From Lapillicoccus jejuensis (lineage in GTDB: Bacteria > Actinomycetota > Actinomycetes > Actinomycetales > Dermatophilaceae): a DNA stretch of 64,000 nucleotides. The notes under the pieces are model-generated. The model was not told where the DNA came from. It searched no databases and saw only the letters and a program-made list of their open reading frames with translations. Shown here piece after piece: positions 54,307 through 62,543 of the stretch; within the stretch, counting starts at the first letter, position 1; each line of letters opens with the position of its first letter. A program made the translations under genes and the position numbers. The DNA lies in NCBI RefSeq assembly GCF_006715055.1, contig NZ_VFMN01000001.1, positions 930,001 through 994,000 of the forward strand, in the 5' to 3' direction.

Positions 54307-55112
54307 CACGCCACCGCCGGGTGGTCGAACGGGATCGGCAGGAGACGCAGCAGGAGGACGTCGGCGGTCGCCGCCAGCGGGCCGCGGCTCGTCCCGGGCG
54401 GCACGCCGTGCAGCAGGTCGCGGGGCAGCGACCGGTCGTCGGGCAGCACGGCGGCCACGGGGAGCGCGAAGTGCTCGGCGAGCAGGACGACGAGGTCGTC
54501 GCGCTGCCGGTCGTCGACCCCGCGCAGGACGACCTGGGGCGGGGGACCGACGGGGTGCGCGGTCCGGTGGGCCGTCAGCGCGCAGACCCCGGCGACCCCC
54601 GGCCGGACGAGCAGCAGCTGCTCGTCGAGCTCGACCTCGAGCGACGGGACGGCCCCGGCGACCCGGCCGGGGCGGTCGAGGACCAGCAGGTCGACCACGC
54701 CCGCGAGGGCCGTGACCACCTCCAGCGAGACCTCCGGCCCGGGACCCGCCGACCGCGGGTCGTGCGCGAGCACCGGCAGGTCGCCGCGGACCTGCGCCCG
54801 CGGCAGCGCCGCCAGCAGGGCGGGGCCGTCCGCCCGCCCTGCGAGCCGTCCCAGGTCGGGCCAGCGCAGCCCGCGCTCCTGCTCGGCACCGACGACGACG
54901 TCGAGCCCGCCACCCCACGGGTCGAGGTCGACCAGGCAGGCGGTGCGGCCGGCGAGCCGCGCCCGCACCGCGATCGCCGCGGCCAGCGCGCTCGCCCCCG
55001 CCCCGCCCGACGTCCCCGTCACGGCGACGACCCGGCCCCGGCGCGCGGGCGGGTCGCCCGGCCCGGGCGGCGGGGTCACGGCGGGGTCGGACGGGGCGTG
55101 GAGCAGCGGCAT
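54306..55112 (-). CDS. ssd: Ssd/TadZ (CpaE)-like MinD-family protein
   Basis: A 268-aa P-loop protein. VVAVTGTSGGAGASALAAAI is a deviant Walker A of the MinD/ParA type (the last lysine is serine), CLVDLDPWGGGLDVVVGAEQ is the switch I strand and VVDLLVLDRPGR the Walker B. TadZ/CpaE proteins place the pilus machine in the cell; the mycobacterial homologue (Rv3660c, Ssd) affects septum formation. The deviant lysine in switch I is not seen, so it may bind but not hydrolyse ATP. ATG 55112 is chosen; a TGTGGACGAC repeat pair lies 54-90 bases upstream. Confidence 0.82.
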   Translation of the reverse strand: MPLLHAPSDPAVTPPPGPGDPPARRGRVVAVTGTSGGAGASALAAAIAVRARLAGRTACLVDLDPWGGGLDVVVGAEQERGLRWPDLGRLAGRADGPALLAALPRAQVRGDLPVLAHDPRSAGPGPEVSLEVVTALAGVVDLLVLDRPGRVAGAVPSLEVELDEQLLLVRPGVAGVCALTAHRTAHPVGPPPQVVLRGVDDRQRDDLVVLLAEHFALPVAAVLPDDRSLPRDLLHGVPPGTSRGPLAATADVLLLRLLPIPFDHPAVA

Positions 55113-55165
55113 CGCCCCAGGCTGCTCCGCGGCCCCCGGCCGCCGCCGCGCCGGCGGACGGCCCC

Positions 55166-55202
55166 TGTGGACGACCCCGCGGACCCACCCCCTGTGGACG
55201 AC
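55166..55202. repeat. TGTGGACGAC direct repeat pair, 27-bp spacing (ssd side)
   Basis: TGTGGACGAC at 55166-55175 and 55193-55202, 27 bases from start to start, identical in sequence and spacing to the pair at 47091-47127. It lies 54-90 bases upstream of ssd. This suggests one regulator for both halves of the Tad locus. Confidence 0.75.
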
Positions 55203-55205
55203 CGG

Positions 55206-55260
55206 CGCGTCCCACGCGCGTCCCACGCGCGACCGACGCGCGACCGACGCGCGACCGACG
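55206..55260. repeat. 11-bp tandem repeat, five units
   Basis: Two units of CGCGTCCCACG are followed by three of CGCGACCGACG without spacer. The array starts three bases after the second TGTGGACGAC repeat, upstream of the ssd-tad operon. An 11-base period suits proteins stacked on one side of the helix. Confidence 0.8.
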
Positions 55261-55272
55261 CCGGACATGGGT

Positions 55273-55300
55273 GTGGCGGCACCCCGGGGGGTGCCGCCAC
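55273..55300. terminator. 13-bp stem palindrome
   Basis: GTGGCGGCACCCC and GGGGTGCCGCCAC are exact complements around GG. It could end a minus-strand transcript from the 55.3-55.5 kb region before the ssd promoter, insulating the Tad operon. Confidence 0.6.
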
Positions 55301-55538
55301 GACCGCGTCGCCCTGCGGGTGACCAAGCGTGCACTTCACTGGTGTCGCTCCGGGCGTACCCGGTGGTGGACGGTCCGACGTGGACTGGCCGCGCGTGGGT
55401 GCCCGAGGGTCTCGCGGTGGTCTTCTCCTCGACCGAGGTCGAGACCTCAGTTGTACTCCTCCGCGCCCCCAGGAGCCAGTCTTGACAACGGCTTGCGCGC
55501 GGAGGACATTGCCGCCGCGCTCCCCGGGGTCGGTCCGC

Positions 55539-56387
55539 TCAGGACAGCCGGCCGACCCGCACCGCGTCGGCGACCCGGGCCCCCTCGGCCGCCCCGGCGG
55601 TCACCGCGTCGGCGGACGCGACCAGCCACAGCGCGACCCCCTCCGGGCGCCCGGTCGCGTAGGCGGCCAACGCGCCCACGTACGCCGCCGCGCCGGCCTG
55701 CTCGTGCCCGGCCTCCGGCACCGAGACCCCCGTGGGGTCGAGCCCGCGGGAGACGACGACGATCCGCTCGAGCGCCCGCGCCACCAGCCCGTTCCCGCGC
55801 ACGAACGGCCGCGCGGTCGCCACCTCGGCGTGGGCCAGGGCGGCGAGCACCGTCACCGGTCCGGTCCAGCCGCCGGTGAGCAGCGCGGCGAGGCCGTCGA
55901 GGCGGCGCCGTACGGCGTCGGAGGAGGGGGGCTCCCCCACGTCGACGAGCTCGGCGCACGTCTCCCCCGCCGACCGCGGCCGACCGACCTGGTCGGCCGG
56001 GAGCAGGTCGGCGGCGGCCGCGACGTGCAGCCGCGCCAGCACCTGCAGGGGCGCGGTCGTCACCAGCCCGGCGAGGTGCTCGGTCTCGGAGGTCACCCGC
56101 ACGGCGGCGCGGACGACGGCCTCGACCGGGTCCGGCTCCGCCGGCCACGGCACGGCACCCCGGGCCCGGTCGCGCACGAGCCCGAGCGGCGAGGTCGCCC
56201 CGTCCACCGCGGCGCTGGCCCACGCCCCGCGCACCCGCGACTCGGCGGCCGCCTCGGGGATGCGCCGGCGCAGGCCCTCGTGGAAGCGCAGCGCGGTGCA
56301 CGCGTCGCGGGACCGCTGCGCGGCCTCGGCGACCCCGGGCAGGCCCACGAGGGCGTCGAGCGCCCGGTGGCTCGGCGCGTCGCTCAC
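55539..56387 (-). CDS. Fic-like protein with degenerate active site (Rv3662c-like)
   Basis: A 282-aa mostly helical protein. Near residues 186-206 it has HAEVATARPFVRGNGLVARA, which follows the Fic pattern HPFxxGNGRxxR, but the catalytic histidine is arginine (R193), the acidic residue is arginine (R198) and the final arginine is leucine. It should therefore lack AMP-transferase activity and may be a scaffold or antitoxin-like relative. TAGGCT ends seven bases before GTG 56387 (leaderless). The neighbour ssd matches the mycobacterial order Rv3660c-Rv3662c. Homologues are widespread, function unknown. Confidence 0.65.
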   Translation of the reverse strand: MSDAPSHRALDALVGLPGVAEAAQRSRDACTALRFHEGLRRRIPEAAAESRVRGAWASAAVDGATSPLGLVRDRARGAVPWPAEPDPVEAVVRAAVRVTSETEHLAGLVTTAPLQVLARLHVAAAADLLPADQVGRPRSAGETCAELVDVGEPPSSDAVRRRLDGLAALLTGGWTGPVTVLAALAHAEVATARPFVRGNGLVARALERIVVVSRGLDPTGVSVPEAGHEQAGAAAYVGALAAYATGRPEGVALWLVASADAVTAGAAEGARVADAVRVGRLS

Positions 56388-56441
56388 GGGCCCCAGCCTA
56401 GGGTCCGCCCCGCCGGCCCCACCCGCCCGTACGCTGCGCGC

Positions 56442-57620
56442 GTGACCCTCGTCGCCGTCGCGGTCGTCGTCACGGTCGTCGTGCTGCTCGGCGTCGGGGC
56501 GGTGGCCCTGCTGCGCCGGCGCCGGTTCGTCGACGAGGTGGACCGGGCGACGTACGAGACCCTGCACACGGCGAGCGTCGCGGCGCGGCACCTGCGCGGG
56601 GGCCTGACCCCGGACGCGGCCGCCCGTGCGGCCCGGCAGCTGCGGCCGATGCTCGGCTCGCGCGCGATCGCCCTCACCGACCCCGCCGCGGTCCTCGCCT
56701 GGGACGGCACGGGCTCGCACCACCGCGGCCAGGTCGTCGCCCTCGCCGCGGGGGTCCTCGCCGGTGGCGCGACGACCGTCCTCGGCGAGGAGGACCTCGC
56801 CTGCGGCGACCCCGACTGCCCCATCCGCTCCGGCGTCGTCGCGCCCGTGACGGCCGACGAGCGGGTGGTGGGGGCGCTGGCGGCGTACGGGCCGTCGGTC
56901 TCCCCGGGCCTGGTCCGTGCGACCGAGGAGCTGGCCGGCTGGATCTCCACCCAGGTCGAGCTGTCCGAGCTGGAGCGGCAGCGCAGCCGGCTCATGGAGG
57001 CCGAGCTGCGGGCGCTGCGGGCGCAGATCTCGCCGCACTTCGTCTACAACTGCCTCAGCGCCATCGGCTCGTTCGTGCGCACCGACCCCGACCGGGCCCG
57101 CGAACTGGTCCTCGAGTTCGCCGACTTCACCCGCTACGCGTTCCGGCGCGGCGGCGCCTACACGACGCTGCGCGACGAGCTGCGCAACATCGAGCGCTAC
57201 CTCGTCCTCGAGCAGGCGCGCTTCGGCGAGCGGCTCGTCGTCCAGCTGACCATCGCCCCCGAGGTGCTGCCGGTCGCGGTGCCCTTCCTGTCGGTGCAGC
57301 CGTTGGTGGAGAACGCCGTCCGGCACGGGCTGGAGCGCAAGCCCGGCGTCGGGCACGTGACGATCACCGCCGCCGACACCGGCCAGGAGGCCGAGATCAC
57401 CATCGAGGACGACGGCGTCGGCAGCGACCCCGACGCCATCCGCGCGGTCCTCGCCGGCGAGTCCGAGGCCGACTCCGTCGGGCTGGGCAACGTCGACGCG
57501 CGGCTGCGGCAGGCGTACGGCGACCGCTACGGCCTCGTCGTCGAGACCGCCCCCGGCGCCGGGACCCGCGTCGTCTTCCGCGTCCCCAAGTTCGCGCCGG
57601 GAGTCCACGCGCAGCCGTGA
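56442..57620 (+). CDS. LytS/YehU-family sensor histidine kinase
   Basis: A 392-aa kinase with one N-terminal membrane helix (VAVAVVVTVVVLLGVGAVAL) and a GAF-like sensor (about residues 55-175; it contains CGDPDCPIRSGVVAPV, a possible metal or redox site). The kinase core has ALRAQISPHFVYNCLSAIGS with the phospho-accepting histidine and LSVQPLVENAVRHGLERKPG (N box). TACGCT ends six bases before GTG 56442 (leaderless). It lies directly before a LytTR regulator and symporter genes. BtsS/YpdA-type kinases of this class sense pyruvate or related acids, and that fits the context, though the ligand is inferred. Confidence 0.9.
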   Translation: MTLVAVAVVVTVVVLLGVGAVALLRRRRFVDEVDRATYETLHTASVAARHLRGGLTPDAAARAARQLRPMLGSRAIALTDPAAVLAWDGTGSHHRGQVVALAAGVLAGGATTVLGEEDLACGDPDCPIRSGVVAPVTADERVVGALAAYGPSVSPGLVRATEELAGWISTQVELSELERQRSRLMEAELRALRAQISPHFVYNCLSAIGSFVRTDPDRARELVLEFADFTRYAFRRGGAYTTLRDELRNIERYLVLEQARFGERLVVQLTIAPEVLPVAVPFLSVQPLVENAVRHGLERKPGVGHVTITAADTGQEAEITIEDDGVGSDPDAIRAVLAGESEADSVGLGNVDARLRQAYGDRYGLVVETAPGAGTRVVFRVPKFAPGVHAQP

Positions 57621-57640
57621 GCGAGCCCTACCCTGTGCCC

Positions 57641-58429
57641 ATGTCCGGCCCGACGACGACGCCGACCCCGGCGACCGCGCCCCCGCTGCGGGCGCTCGTC
57701 GTCGACGACGAGGCCCCGACCCTCGCCGAGCTGGCCTGGCTGCTCGAGCAGGACGACCGGGTCGGCGAGGTCCGGACGGCGTCCTCGGGCACCGACGCGC
57801 TGCGCGTCCTCGAGGACAGCACGGTCGACGTCGTCTTCTCCGACGTCTCGATGCCGGGCCTGGACGGCCTCGACCTCGCCCGGGTCCTCGCCCGCTTCTC
57901 GCAGCGCCCGCAGGTCGTCTTCGTCACCGCGTACGACGACCACGCCGTCGACGCCTTCGAGCTGGCCGCCACCGACTACGTCATGAAGCCGATCCGCGCG
58001 GAGCGGCTGCGCGAGGCGGTGCGCCGGGTCGTCGAGAAGCGCGACGCCGGCGAGGAGCGCCCGGGCGAGCGCGACGACGCCGCGGCGCGCGGGCCGCAGG
58101 ACGAGACGATCCCCGTCGAGCTCGGCGGGGTGACGACCTTCGTGCAGCGCAGCCGGATCCGCTACGCCACCGCACACGGCGACTACGCCCGGCTCCACAC
58201 CGACGCCGGGTCGCACCTGGTGCGGGTCTCCCTCAACGCCCTCGAGGAGCGCTGGGGCGAGGCCGGGTTCGCCCGGATCCACCGCTCCACCCTCGTGTCG
58301 CTCCCGCACGTCACCTCCGTCTCGATGGACGGCGGCCGCTGCCGGGTCAGCGTCGGCGACGTCGTCCTGCAGGTCAGCCGCCGGCACACCCGCGCCCTGC
58401 GCGAGCGGCTGCTGCGCAGCCCCCGATGA
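57641..58429 (+). CDS. LytTR-family response regulator
   Basis: A 262-aa regulator. The receiver has LRALVVDDEAPTLAELAWLL, phospho-acceptor aspartate in VDVVFSDVSMPGLDGLDLAR and the lysine in TDYVMKPIRAERLREAVRRV. The output domain is LytTR: IRYATAHGDYARLHTDAGSH, FARIHRSTLVSLPHVTSVSM and LQVSRRHTRALRERLL. LytTR proteins bind direct repeats upstream of target genes. TACCCT ends six bases before ATG 57641, supporting this start over GTG 57617. The likely targets are the symporter genes that follow. Confidence 0.92.
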   Translation: MSGPTTTPTPATAPPLRALVVDDEAPTLAELAWLLEQDDRVGEVRTASSGTDALRVLEDSTVDVVFSDVSMPGLDGLDLARVLARFSQRPQVVFVTAYDDHAVDAFELAATDYVMKPIRAERLREAVRRVVEKRDAGEERPGERDDAAARGPQDETIPVELGGVTTFVQRSRIRYATAHGDYARLHTDAGSHLVRVSLNALEERWGEAGFARIHRSTLVSLPHVTSVSMDGGRCRVSVGDVVLQVSRRHTRALRERLLRSPR

Positions 58430-58453
58430 GCCCGACGACCCGATGAGGCACCG

Positions 58454-58837
58454 GTGACGACGCCGACCCCACCGCCGCGGCGGGTACGCGTCACCTCCCC
58501 CCGCCGCGACGCCCGACGGCGCGCCGAGCGCCGCCCGGCGACCCTCGAGCTCGCCGAGCAGACCGGCCTCGGCGAGGTCTACCTCGCCGCCCTGCTGCGC
58601 GCCCAGCGCCGCCTCGCGGCCGCGATCCTGCTCGGCATCGCCGTGCCGCTGGCGGGGCTGCCGGCGCTCTTCGCCCTCGTGCCCGCGACCCGCGCCGTGC
58701 ACCTCGGCCCCGTGCCCCTGCCGTGGGTCGTCGTCGGCGTCCTGCTCTACCCCGTCGTCGTCCTCGCCGCCCGGATCTACGTTCGGCAGTCCGAGCGGGT
58801 CGAGCGCGAGTTCGCCGAGCTCATGGGCCAGCGGTGA
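58454..58837 (+). CDS. small two-helix membrane protein, symporter partner
   Basis: A 127-aa protein. A basic, Arg-rich N-terminus (RRDARRRAERRPATLELAEQ) is followed by two membrane helices (AAAILLGIAVPLAGLPALFA; WVVVGVLLYPVVVLAARIYV) and a charged tail. It sits 18 bases before a sodium symporter gene and is the positional counterpart of the DUF485 protein that precedes the second symporter, so it probably acts as that transporter's accessory subunit. It has no clear DUF485 sequence motif. Confidence 0.7.
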   Translation: MTTPTPPPRRVRVTSPRRDARRRAERRPATLELAEQTGLGEVYLAALLRAQRRLAAAILLGIAVPLAGLPALFALVPATRAVHLGPVPLPWVVVGVLLYPVVVLAARIYVRQSERVEREFAELMGQR

Positions 58838-58855
58838 GGTCGGGGTGAGGTCGAG

Positions 58856-60424
58856 GTGAGGTCACCCGGCGCGGTCGTCGCCGTCACCCTCGTCTGCCTC
58901 GTCACCCTGGCCGTCGGCGCCTTCGGACTGCGGCTGTCGCGCACGACGAGCGACTTCTACGTCGCCGGCCGCAGCGTCTCCGCGCGCTGGAACGCCTCGG
59001 CGATCAGCGGCGAGTACCTCTCGGCCGCCTCGTTCCTCGGTGTCGCCGGCCTCGTCTTCTCGCTCGGCGCCGACATGCTGTGGTTCCCCGTCGGCTACAC
59101 CGTCGGCTACCTCGTCCTGCTCGTCCTCGTGGCCGCCCCGCTGCGCCGCTCGGGCGCCTACACGCTGCCCGACTTCGCCGAGCTGCGGCTGCAGTCGCGC
59201 GGGATCCGGCTGCTCGCCTCCGTCCTCGTCGTCGGGATCGGCTGGCTCTACCTGCTGCCCCAGTTCCAGGGCGCCGGGCTCGCGCTGGCGACGGTGACCG
59301 GCGCGCCGCCGTACCTCGGCAACGTCGTCGTCGCCCTCGTCGTCCTCGCGAGCGTCGCCGCCGGCGGGATGCGCTCGATCACCCTCGTGCAGGCGGTGCA
59401 GTACTGGATCAAGCTCACCGCGATCGCCGTCCCCGCCTTCGTCCTGATGCTCGTCTGGGCGCGCAACGGGCACCCGCTGCCGGCCGCCGAGGGCGGCTGG
59501 GAGGGGGCCCTGGCCGGCTTCGGGGCCCGCGAGCACCCCACCTACGCGACGTACAGCACGCTGCTCGCGCTGTGCCTCGGGACGATGGGGCTGCCGCACG
59601 TGCTCGTCCGCTTCTACACCAACCCCGACGGCCCGTCGGCGCGCCGGACGACGCTCATCGTCATCGCGCTGCTCGGCGCCTTCTACGTCGTCACCCCGGT
59701 GTACGGCGTCCTCGGGCGGGTCTACGTCCCCACCCTCCCCGACGGCCTGCGCGCCGACGCCGTGACCCTGCTCGTCCCCGAGGCGGTGTCCCCCGGCACC
59801 CTCGGCGCGCTGCTGTCGGCCGTCCTCGCCGGCGGCGCGTTCGCCGCCTTCCTCTCCACCGCGTCCGGGCTGACCGTGTCGGTCGCGGGGGTGCTCGACC
59901 AGGACCTGCTCGGCGCGCGGATGCGCCGCACCACCGGGGGTGACGTGCCGCCGGCGCGCACCTTCCGGCTCTCCGCCGTCGTCGCCGTCGCCGTCCCGGC
60001 CGTGGCCAGCCTCGTCGGGGTCAGCACCAGCCTCGCGGACACGGTGGGCCTCGCCTTCGCCGTCGCGGCGTCGACGTTCTGCCCGCTGCTCATCCTCGGG
60101 GTGTGGTGGCGCCGGCTGTCGGTGACCGGCGCCGCCGCCGGTCTGCTCACCGGCGGCACCCTGGCGCTGGCCGCCACCGTCGCGACGGTCGCGGGCGTCG
60201 CGTCCGGGCGCGGGTGGGCCGGCGCGCTGCTCGCGCAGCCGGCGGCGTGGACGATGCCGACGGCGACGCTCGTCATGGTCCTCGTCTCGCTCGCCACCCC
60301 GGGCCGCGTGCCGCCGGGGACGGCCCGCACCCTCGTGCGGCTGCACGTCCCCGAGGACGTGCTCGCCGCCACCCGCGGCCGCCGGGCGGACGCCGACGAG
60401 GGCGGCGCGCTCAGCCGCCGGTGA
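58856..60424 (+). CDS. sodium:solute symporter (ActP/SSS family), first copy
   Basis: A 522-aa transporter with about 13 helices. DFYVAGRSVSARWNASAISG followed by EYLSAASFLGVAGLVFSLG is the SSS family signature region around helix 1-2, and GTMGLPHVLVRFYTNPDG is typical of acetate/pyruvate-type members (ActP, MctC). It should import a short monocarboxylate with Na+ or H+. GTG 58856 gives the usual N-terminus. The gene lies in line with the LytS/LytTR pair and the small membrane gene. Its stop overlaps the convergent protease gene by 14 bases. Confidence 0.9.
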   Translation: MRSPGAVVAVTLVCLVTLAVGAFGLRLSRTTSDFYVAGRSVSARWNASAISGEYLSAASFLGVAGLVFSLGADMLWFPVGYTVGYLVLLVLVAAPLRRSGAYTLPDFAELRLQSRGIRLLASVLVVGIGWLYLLPQFQGAGLALATVTGAPPYLGNVVVALVVLASVAAGGMRSITLVQAVQYWIKLTAIAVPAFVLMLVWARNGHPLPAAEGGWEGALAGFGAREHPTYATYSTLLALCLGTMGLPHVLVRFYTNPDGPSARRTTLIVIALLGAFYVVTPVYGVLGRVYVPTLPDGLRADAVTLLVPEAVSPGTLGALLSAVLAGGAFAAFLSTASGLTVSVAGVLDQDLLGARMRRTTGGDVPPARTFRLSAVVAVAVPAVASLVGVSTSLADTVGLAFAVAASTFCPLLILGVWWRRLSVTGAAAGLLTGGTLALAATVATVAGVASGRGWAGALLAQPAAWTMPTATLVMVLVSLATPGRVPPGTARTLVRLHVPEDVLAATRGRRADADEGGALSRR

Positions 60425-61964
60425 GCAGCGCGTCGACGCCGGCGGCCGGCACCCCGAGGCCGGTGCAGGCGTCCCAGCCGGGCGCGGCGTCGTACGCCCC
60501 GTTGGAGCCGGTCGTCACGTCGCGCAGGCCCGCCGGCGTGACCCCGGGACGCGCGGCGGCGTACAGGTGCGGCTGGACCGGCCCGAGCCGGCGCCTGGAG
60601 AGCTGGGCGACCCGTGCCACGAGACCTGCCCACAGCGGCGCGACGGCGCTGGTGCCCCCGATGACCTGCGGGGTGCCGTCGACGAGGACCCGGTAGCCGG
60701 TCGCCGGGTCGGCGACCGCGGCGACGTCCGGCACCCCGCGGCCGGTCGCGGTCGTGCCGGACCGGTCCCCGACGCCGGCGCCGGCCTGCCACGACGGCAG
60801 CGGGAAGGTGTCCGAGACGCCGCCCCCGGTGGCGCCGCCCCGCGCGCCCCCGTCCCACACCGTCTCCGAGACGACCCGGCCGCCCTGGACCGTGAGCGAG
60901 GTGCCGCCGCACGAGACGGTGTGCGGGCTGGCCGACGGGAAGTCGACGTGCACGCCGGCGGCGCCGTCCGCGCTGCCGCTGTCGCCGGCGGCCGTCAGCA
61001 CGACGACCCCCAGCGCCTCGGCGTCGGCGAAGGCCTGGTCCATCGCCGTGCGCGCCTGCGCGGTCCACTGGTCCTCGCTCTGCCCCCAGCTGATGCTCAG
61101 CGCCACCGGCGTCGGCGTCGCGTGCGTCGCCGTGGCCACGGCGTCGAGGAACCCCGCGTCGGTGTTGGGGGCGAAGTAGACGACGAGGTCGGCCCTCGGG
61201 GCCACGCCCCCGGCGACCTCGATGTCGAGCAGCACCTCGCCGTCGGCGCCCTGCGGGTCCTGCCCCGGCGCGTTGGCGGCCCCGTCGACCCCGACCGCGG
61301 TGATCGAGGGCGTCGGAAGACCCAGTCCTGAGAAGTAGGTGCTCAGGTCCTGCTGGTCGAACCCCCCACCCAGCTCGACGATCGCGATGGTCTGGCCGGT
61401 GCCGTCGGCCTGCGGCATCCCGTAGACCTGCGCCAGCTCCACCGGGGTGTACGACGTCCCGCCGGCCGCCGCCGCGGCGACCACGTGGCGGGTCCGGGCC
61501 TGCGGCCGGTCGTCGAGGCCGAGCACGGCCGTGACGACGTCGGCCAGCTCGGCGGGGACGCCGAGCGCCCCCTCCCGGGCCCGGACGTCCACGCCGTCCA
61601 CGCTGGCGCCGTGCAGCGACGTCGCGAACACGTCCTCGAGGACGGCCACCGGCGCCTGCACGCGCACGCGCCGCGACGGCCCGTGCGCCTCCAGCACGGT
61701 GACGCCGTGCGCCTCGAGCACCCGGGTGACCAGCGCGAGGTCGTCGGGCGCGGCGCCGTACGACGCCCCGAGCTCCGCGGCCTCCAGCCGCCGACCCTCG
61801 GGCAGGTCGCCGTGGCGGCGCAGCACGAGGGTGGCCTGCGCCACGGCGCCGTCGGGCAGCCCGCGGGTGGGGGCGTCCAGGGCCGGGCGCTCGCTGCCCG
61901 GCAGCAGCCGCCGCCCGCGCTCCCCGTCGGGGGTCGAGGTGGACGAGGTCGGGGAGGTCGTCAT
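60411..61964 (-). CDS. S53 sedolisin/kumamolisin-type serine-carboxyl peptidase
   Basis: A 517-aa proenzyme. Residues 45-165 are the pro-kumamolisin activation domain (VAQATLVLRRHGDLPEGRRL; SYGAAPDDLALVTRVLEAHG), then the catalytic domain: ADGEVLLDIEV carries the Glu/Asp pair, LTAAGDSGSADG the oxyanion aspartate and QVIGGTSAVAPLWAGLVARV the nucleophile serine. These enzymes work at low pH, usually outside the cell, but no signal peptide is visible here. TACCGT ends six bases before ATG 61964 (leaderless). It is convergent with the symporter gene and interrupts the run of transport genes. Confidence 0.9.
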   Translation of the reverse strand: MTTSPTSSTSTPDGERGRRLLPGSERPALDAPTRGLPDGAVAQATLVLRRHGDLPEGRRLEAAELGASYGAAPDDLALVTRVLEAHGVTVLEAHGPSRRVRVQAPVAVLEDVFATSLHGASVDGVDVRAREGALGVPAELADVVTAVLGLDDRPQARTRHVVAAAAAGGTSYTPVELAQVYGMPQADGTGQTIAIVELGGGFDQQDLSTYFSGLGLPTPSITAVGVDGAANAPGQDPQGADGEVLLDIEVAGGVAPRADLVVYFAPNTDAGFLDAVATATHATPTPVALSISWGQSEDQWTAQARTAMDQAFADAEALGVVVLTAAGDSGSADGAAGVHVDFPSASPHTVSCGGTSLTVQGGRVVSETVWDGGARGGATGGGVSDTFPLPSWQAGAGVGDRSGTTATGRGVPDVAAVADPATGYRVLVDGTPQVIGGTSAVAPLWAGLVARVAQLSRRRLGPVQPHLYAAARPGVTPAGLRDVTTGSNGAYDAAPGWDACTGLGVPAAGVDALLTGG

Positions 61965-62201
61965 CGGCGCACGGTAGGACCGCAGTCTGCGAGTTCGCCG
62001 GGAGGACCCGGCGGGGCGTCGTACCGCTCGGCGCGCGGGGCCGACCGCTCGCCGCAGCCGACCCCGCCGCTGGGCGAACGGCCACCCCGCCCGCCGCGCG
62101 GCACCTTCCCGGCCCCGGGCGGGCGACCGCACGATGGCCGACGCCGGGCACGGCAGCTCGTCCCGGCACCATCCCGCACTCCACCACCAAGGAGGTGGCC
62201 C

Positions 62202-62543
62202 GTGAGCAACGACGCTCTCGACCGCACCGGGGAGCCGACGGCCTACGAAGAGGTCCAGGCGTCCCCCGAGTTCGCGGAGCTGCGCAGCACGTTCCGGTCC
62301 TTCGTCTTCCCGCTCACCGCCGGGTTCCTCGTCTGGTACTTCCTCTACGTGCTCTGCGCCGCGTTCGCGCCGGGCTTCATGTCGACCAGGCTCGTCGGCA
62401 ACATCAACGTCGGCCTCGTCTTCGGGCTGCTCCAGTTCGTCTCGACGTTCGCCATCACGATCCGCTACGTGCGCTGGGCCGACCGCGAGTTCGACCCCGC
62501 CGCCGACGCCCTCGCCGCCCGCGTCGAGAGGGGCGGTCGATGA
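62202..62543 (+). CDS. DUF485 small membrane protein
   Basis: A 113-aa protein with two helices (FVFPLTAGFLVWYFLYVLCA; VGLVFGLLQFVSTFAITIRY) and the DUF485 start PEFAELRSTFRSFVFPLTAG. DUF485 proteins are encoded just ahead of acetate symporters in most bacteria and are thought to be accessory subunits (YjcH). GTG 62202 has a near-perfect AAGGAGGTGG ribosome site. Its stop overlaps the start of the next symporter gene (ATGA). The 236 bases before it contain the -10 of the divergent protease gene and nothing else clear. Confidence 0.9.
   Translation: MSNDALDRTGEPTAYEEVQASPEFAELRSTFRSFVFPLTAGFLVWYFLYVLCAAFAPGFMSTRLVGNINVGLVFGLLQFVSTFAITIRYVRWADREFDPAADALAARVERGGR

Larger units (their letters stand above)
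55113..55538. other. 426-base gap upstream of ssd: repeat arrays, terminator and promoter-like hexamer
   Basis: No gene is evident. From left to right it holds the TGTGGACGAC pair (55166-55202), five 11-bp repeats (55206-55260) and a 13-bp stem hairpin (55273-55300). A stretch with several short hairpins follows, for example CTCGACC/GGTCGAG near 55428-55443, and then a perfect -35 hexamer TTGACA at 55483-55488 on the plus strand with no strong -10. In other actinobacteria the 6C small RNA sits next to ssd, but no clear C6 loops are visible here. Confidence 0.45.

Noticed and set aside
55206-55260. 11-bp array as a CRISPR or plasmid iteron origin
   Set aside because: Units are far too short and have no spacers; no cas or replication-initiation gene is near.
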